From the NCBI GenBank assembly GCA_937951695.1, contig CALFBL010000300.1, positions 1 through 6,551 of the forward strand: 6,551 bases of DNA, given 5' to 3'. Each line of letters opens with the position of its first letter. Within the stretch, counting starts at the first letter, position 1. The position numbers and the translations under genes were made by a program. Origin of the DNA: an uncultured Granulosicoccaceae bacterium (GTDB taxonomy: Bacteria; Pseudomonadota; Gammaproteobacteria; Granulosicoccales; Granulosicoccaceae). The notes under the pieces are model-generated. The model worked only from the letters and a program-made list of their open reading frames with translations. It did not search any database and had not been told where the DNA came from. Positions 5,257 through 6,551 of this stretch are shown piece after piece.

Positions 5257-6341
5257 GCGCTGGGTTCCCTGCGTACCGACGGGCTGGCTAACAAGGATTG
5301 ACCGGCATTAGGGCTCTGCATTAACTCAACTGGGTTCACGGGGTTGCTGATGGAGACGCAAGGGAAATATTGATTGCTGCGGATGTGCTTTAGGAGAGTG
5401 GATTCGCAATAACCAAGAATGTCTTGTTCAACATCGGACGGCAGGCTAACCATGGCGGTTTTGGTTCGCATCGGTTGGGCTAGCAGCGCAGAATCCGGGT
5501 ACAAACGAATCATGCGTTTATAGAACGGCTTGGGTAATCGAAATGGCCCAAGGCTGACAGAATGAATGGCATCAACGTTTAACGCATCGAAGGTTTGTTC
5601 AAACAATTCTGCGTAGAGCGCCTGATAGTTATCGGCGTAGAGGATCGGGTCAAACCGCAGACCCACGCGCCAACCGACTGTTTGTAAATCGTGCAGGGCT
5701 TGAATGCGTTTTTTCAGCGAGGGGGCTTTGTGTTCAACCGCCGCTGCTATCGATGCCGGTGACAAGCTGTAGGCCACCACCACATTGGGCAGCGGTTCGC
5801 GGTTTAACAGGTTTCGAATCTGCGTGCTCTTGGTGCGTAATTCCAGCTGTGCATCGGGCAGGGTTGCAAAATGGTCTAGCGTGTCGTCGGTGAATTCGGT
5901 GACCGGATTCAATGCGAGGGAATCGCAGTCGTAGCCGGAGAAAAACCAAGTGGGTGTGCCGGGCGCTTCCTCGGTGGTCGTGCGGATGTCGGTAAAAAAG
6001 TCGTCAAAATTGGCGAACACCACGTAGTTGCCAGACCGATACATGCCTTGCAGAAAGCAGTAGCGGCAATCGTAGACGCAATTGAGCATGTGCGAAAAAT
6101 AGTAGTTTCGGTTGCCGCCTATGTGATACCCAGGTGGTGTAGGCAAGACACGTCGTCCGTGTTTCCGGGCGAGAATCAGCGCAGGTTCTTGTTTCTGCTG
6201 ACGAAAGTTTTGCGCCGGCTGATTAAACACATCACCGTAGCGATCAATGTTGACCCGTCGCGCTTTTGGGTAACGGGCAATGATAGCCTCGGCTCTGGGG
6301 TGCGATTCGATATCGCGTTCTATGTACAGCGTTGTAATCAT
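5253..6341 (-). CDS. Spore photoproduct lyase (SPL) family radical SAM protein
   Basis: This 362-residue protein is homologous along its length to Bacillus SplB, which reverses the UV-induced thymine dimer 'spore photoproduct'. The N-terminus holds the family's YIE start (LYIERD). The cluster motif is C88-VYD-C92-RY-C95 (CX3CX2C), followed by FLQGMY as in SPL's YLQ. Further matching blocks are ELRTKSTQIRNLL, VAYSLSPASI, APSLKKRIQAL and VGLRFDPILY then a helical stretch. Aligned by eye, the position of the catalytic H-donor Cys141 of B. subtilis is Tyr137, with Cys139 nearby, and that of Tyr99 is Phe96; Tyr94 matches Tyr97. The organism shows no sign of being a spore-former. It may therefore be a DNA or nucleotide repair enzyme with altered chemistry, or have another substrate. 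The ATG at 6341 lacks a strong Shine-Dalgarno sequence and lies 12 bases after the upstream gene. Family assignment is firm; function is open. Confidence 0.85.
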   Translation of the reverse strand: MITTLYIERDIESHPRAEAIIARYPKARRVNIDRYGDVFNQPAQNFRQQKQEPALILARKHGRRVLPTPPGYHIGGNRNYYFSHMLNCVYDCRYCFLQGMYRSGNYVVFANFDDFFTDIRTTTEEAPGTPTWFFSGYDCDSLALNPVTEFTDDTLDHFATLPDAQLELRTKSTQIRNLLNREPLPNVVVAYSLSPASIAAAVEHKAPSLKKRIQALHDLQTVGWRVGLRFDPILYADNYQALYAELFEQTFDALNVDAIHSVSLGPFRLPKPFYKRMIRLYPDSALLAQPMRTKTAMVSLPSDVEQDILGYCESTLLKHIRSNQYFPCVSISNPVNPVELMQSPNAGQSLLASPSVRREPSA

Positions 6342-6353
6342 GCGCTAAGGGTA

Positions 6354-6551
6354 TCAATAATTCACCGCATAGCCGTACAGTTCGTTCTCAAGTCGGGTGA
6401 GGATACTCGCGCTTGAGTCGAGCTGACCCAGATGGTCGAGGGTGGGTAGCTGACCGTGTAACGCAAAATAGCGCTCCAGTAAACGACGTAGCTGGTGAGT
6501 CTGGGTCACGCTGTGGTGACACACCCCAGTGATGTGATCGGTCAACGAGTG
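6354..6551 (-). CDS. Unidentified protein, C-terminal fragment (5' end outside window)
   Basis: An open frame on the minus strand enters from the right edge and ends with TGA at 6354-6356, giving 65 residues. I do not recognise it with confidence. The visible part is hydrophilic, predicted helical, with no membrane segment: LRRLLERYFALHGQLPTLDH, then SSASILTRLENELYGYAVNY. The pattern of a helix, a Pro-Thr-Leu turn and a closing 'L..LE..LYG' is reminiscent of the C-terminus of BatD-type proteins (aerotolerance operon), but this is a weak resemblance recalled from memory. It lies 12 bases upstream of the SPL-family gene on the same strand, so it is probably the first visible gene of that operon. 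A TTG at 6545 could start a small 63-residue protein, but the frame stays open to the window edge, so a longer gene is more likely. Confidence 0.5.
   Translation of the reverse strand, partial: HSLTDHITGVCHHSVTQTHQLRRLLERYFALHGQLPTLDHLGQLDSSASILTRLENELYGYAVNY

Noticed and set aside
6048..6416. 122-residue plus-strand open frame opposite the SPL-family gene
   Set aside because: It lies almost entirely antisense to the well-supported SPL coding sequence, including its cluster motif, and shows no recognisable domain.

Overview
The window looks like chromosomal DNA of a free-living gammaproteobacterium, possibly a marine Oceanospirillales-type organism (a low-confidence guess from gene content). 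The evidence is an E. coli-like glutathione reductase tail, a Pseudomonas-style type IV pilus minor-pilin operon, a MalY/PatB lyase and a NudL-type Nudix hydrolase. I see no tRNA, rRNA, CRISPR array, insertion sequence or phage gene.

Layout. (1) Bases 2-244 (+) are the last 80 codons of glutathione reductase (gor). (2) Bases 245-518 are non-coding. They hold a GTGTGA/TCACAC inverted repeat, a GC hairpin flanked by A8 and T8 that may be a two-way terminator, and a -24/-12 (sigma-54-like) promoter candidate just before the next operon. (3) Bases 519-3352 (+) hold five tightly packed minor pilin genes in the order fimU/fimT-pilV-pilW-pilX-pilE. Their products should form the tip/priming complex of the type IV pilus. 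The large adhesin gene pilY1, normally between pilX and pilE, is absent: only 7-19 bases separate those two genes. (4) Bases 3353-3435 carry a perfect TATAAT box and lead into (5) a PLP-dependent MalY/PatB-type C-S lyase (3436-4602, +), apparently a single-gene unit. (6) Converging on it from the right is a minus-strand operon: an unidentified partial gene (6354 to the window edge), a radical SAM protein of the spore photoproduct lyase (SPL) family (5253-6341), and a CoA-pyrophosphatase-type Nudix hydrolase (4621-5256). The last gene starts at GTG inside the SPL stop codon (GTGA overlap).

Most noteworthy is the SPL-like protein. It keeps the CX3CX2C cluster motif and the overall SPL fold signatures. 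On a by-eye alignment with Bacillus SplB recalled from memory, the H-donor Cys141 position is Tyr and the Tyr99 position is Phe, with a Cys two residues after the Tyr. It is therefore probably an SPL relative with changed chemistry, in a non-spore-former and translationally coupled to a Nudix hydrolase. The second point of interest is the pilY1-less minor pilin operon, whose FimU and PilW products carry acidic Ca-binding-like loops.
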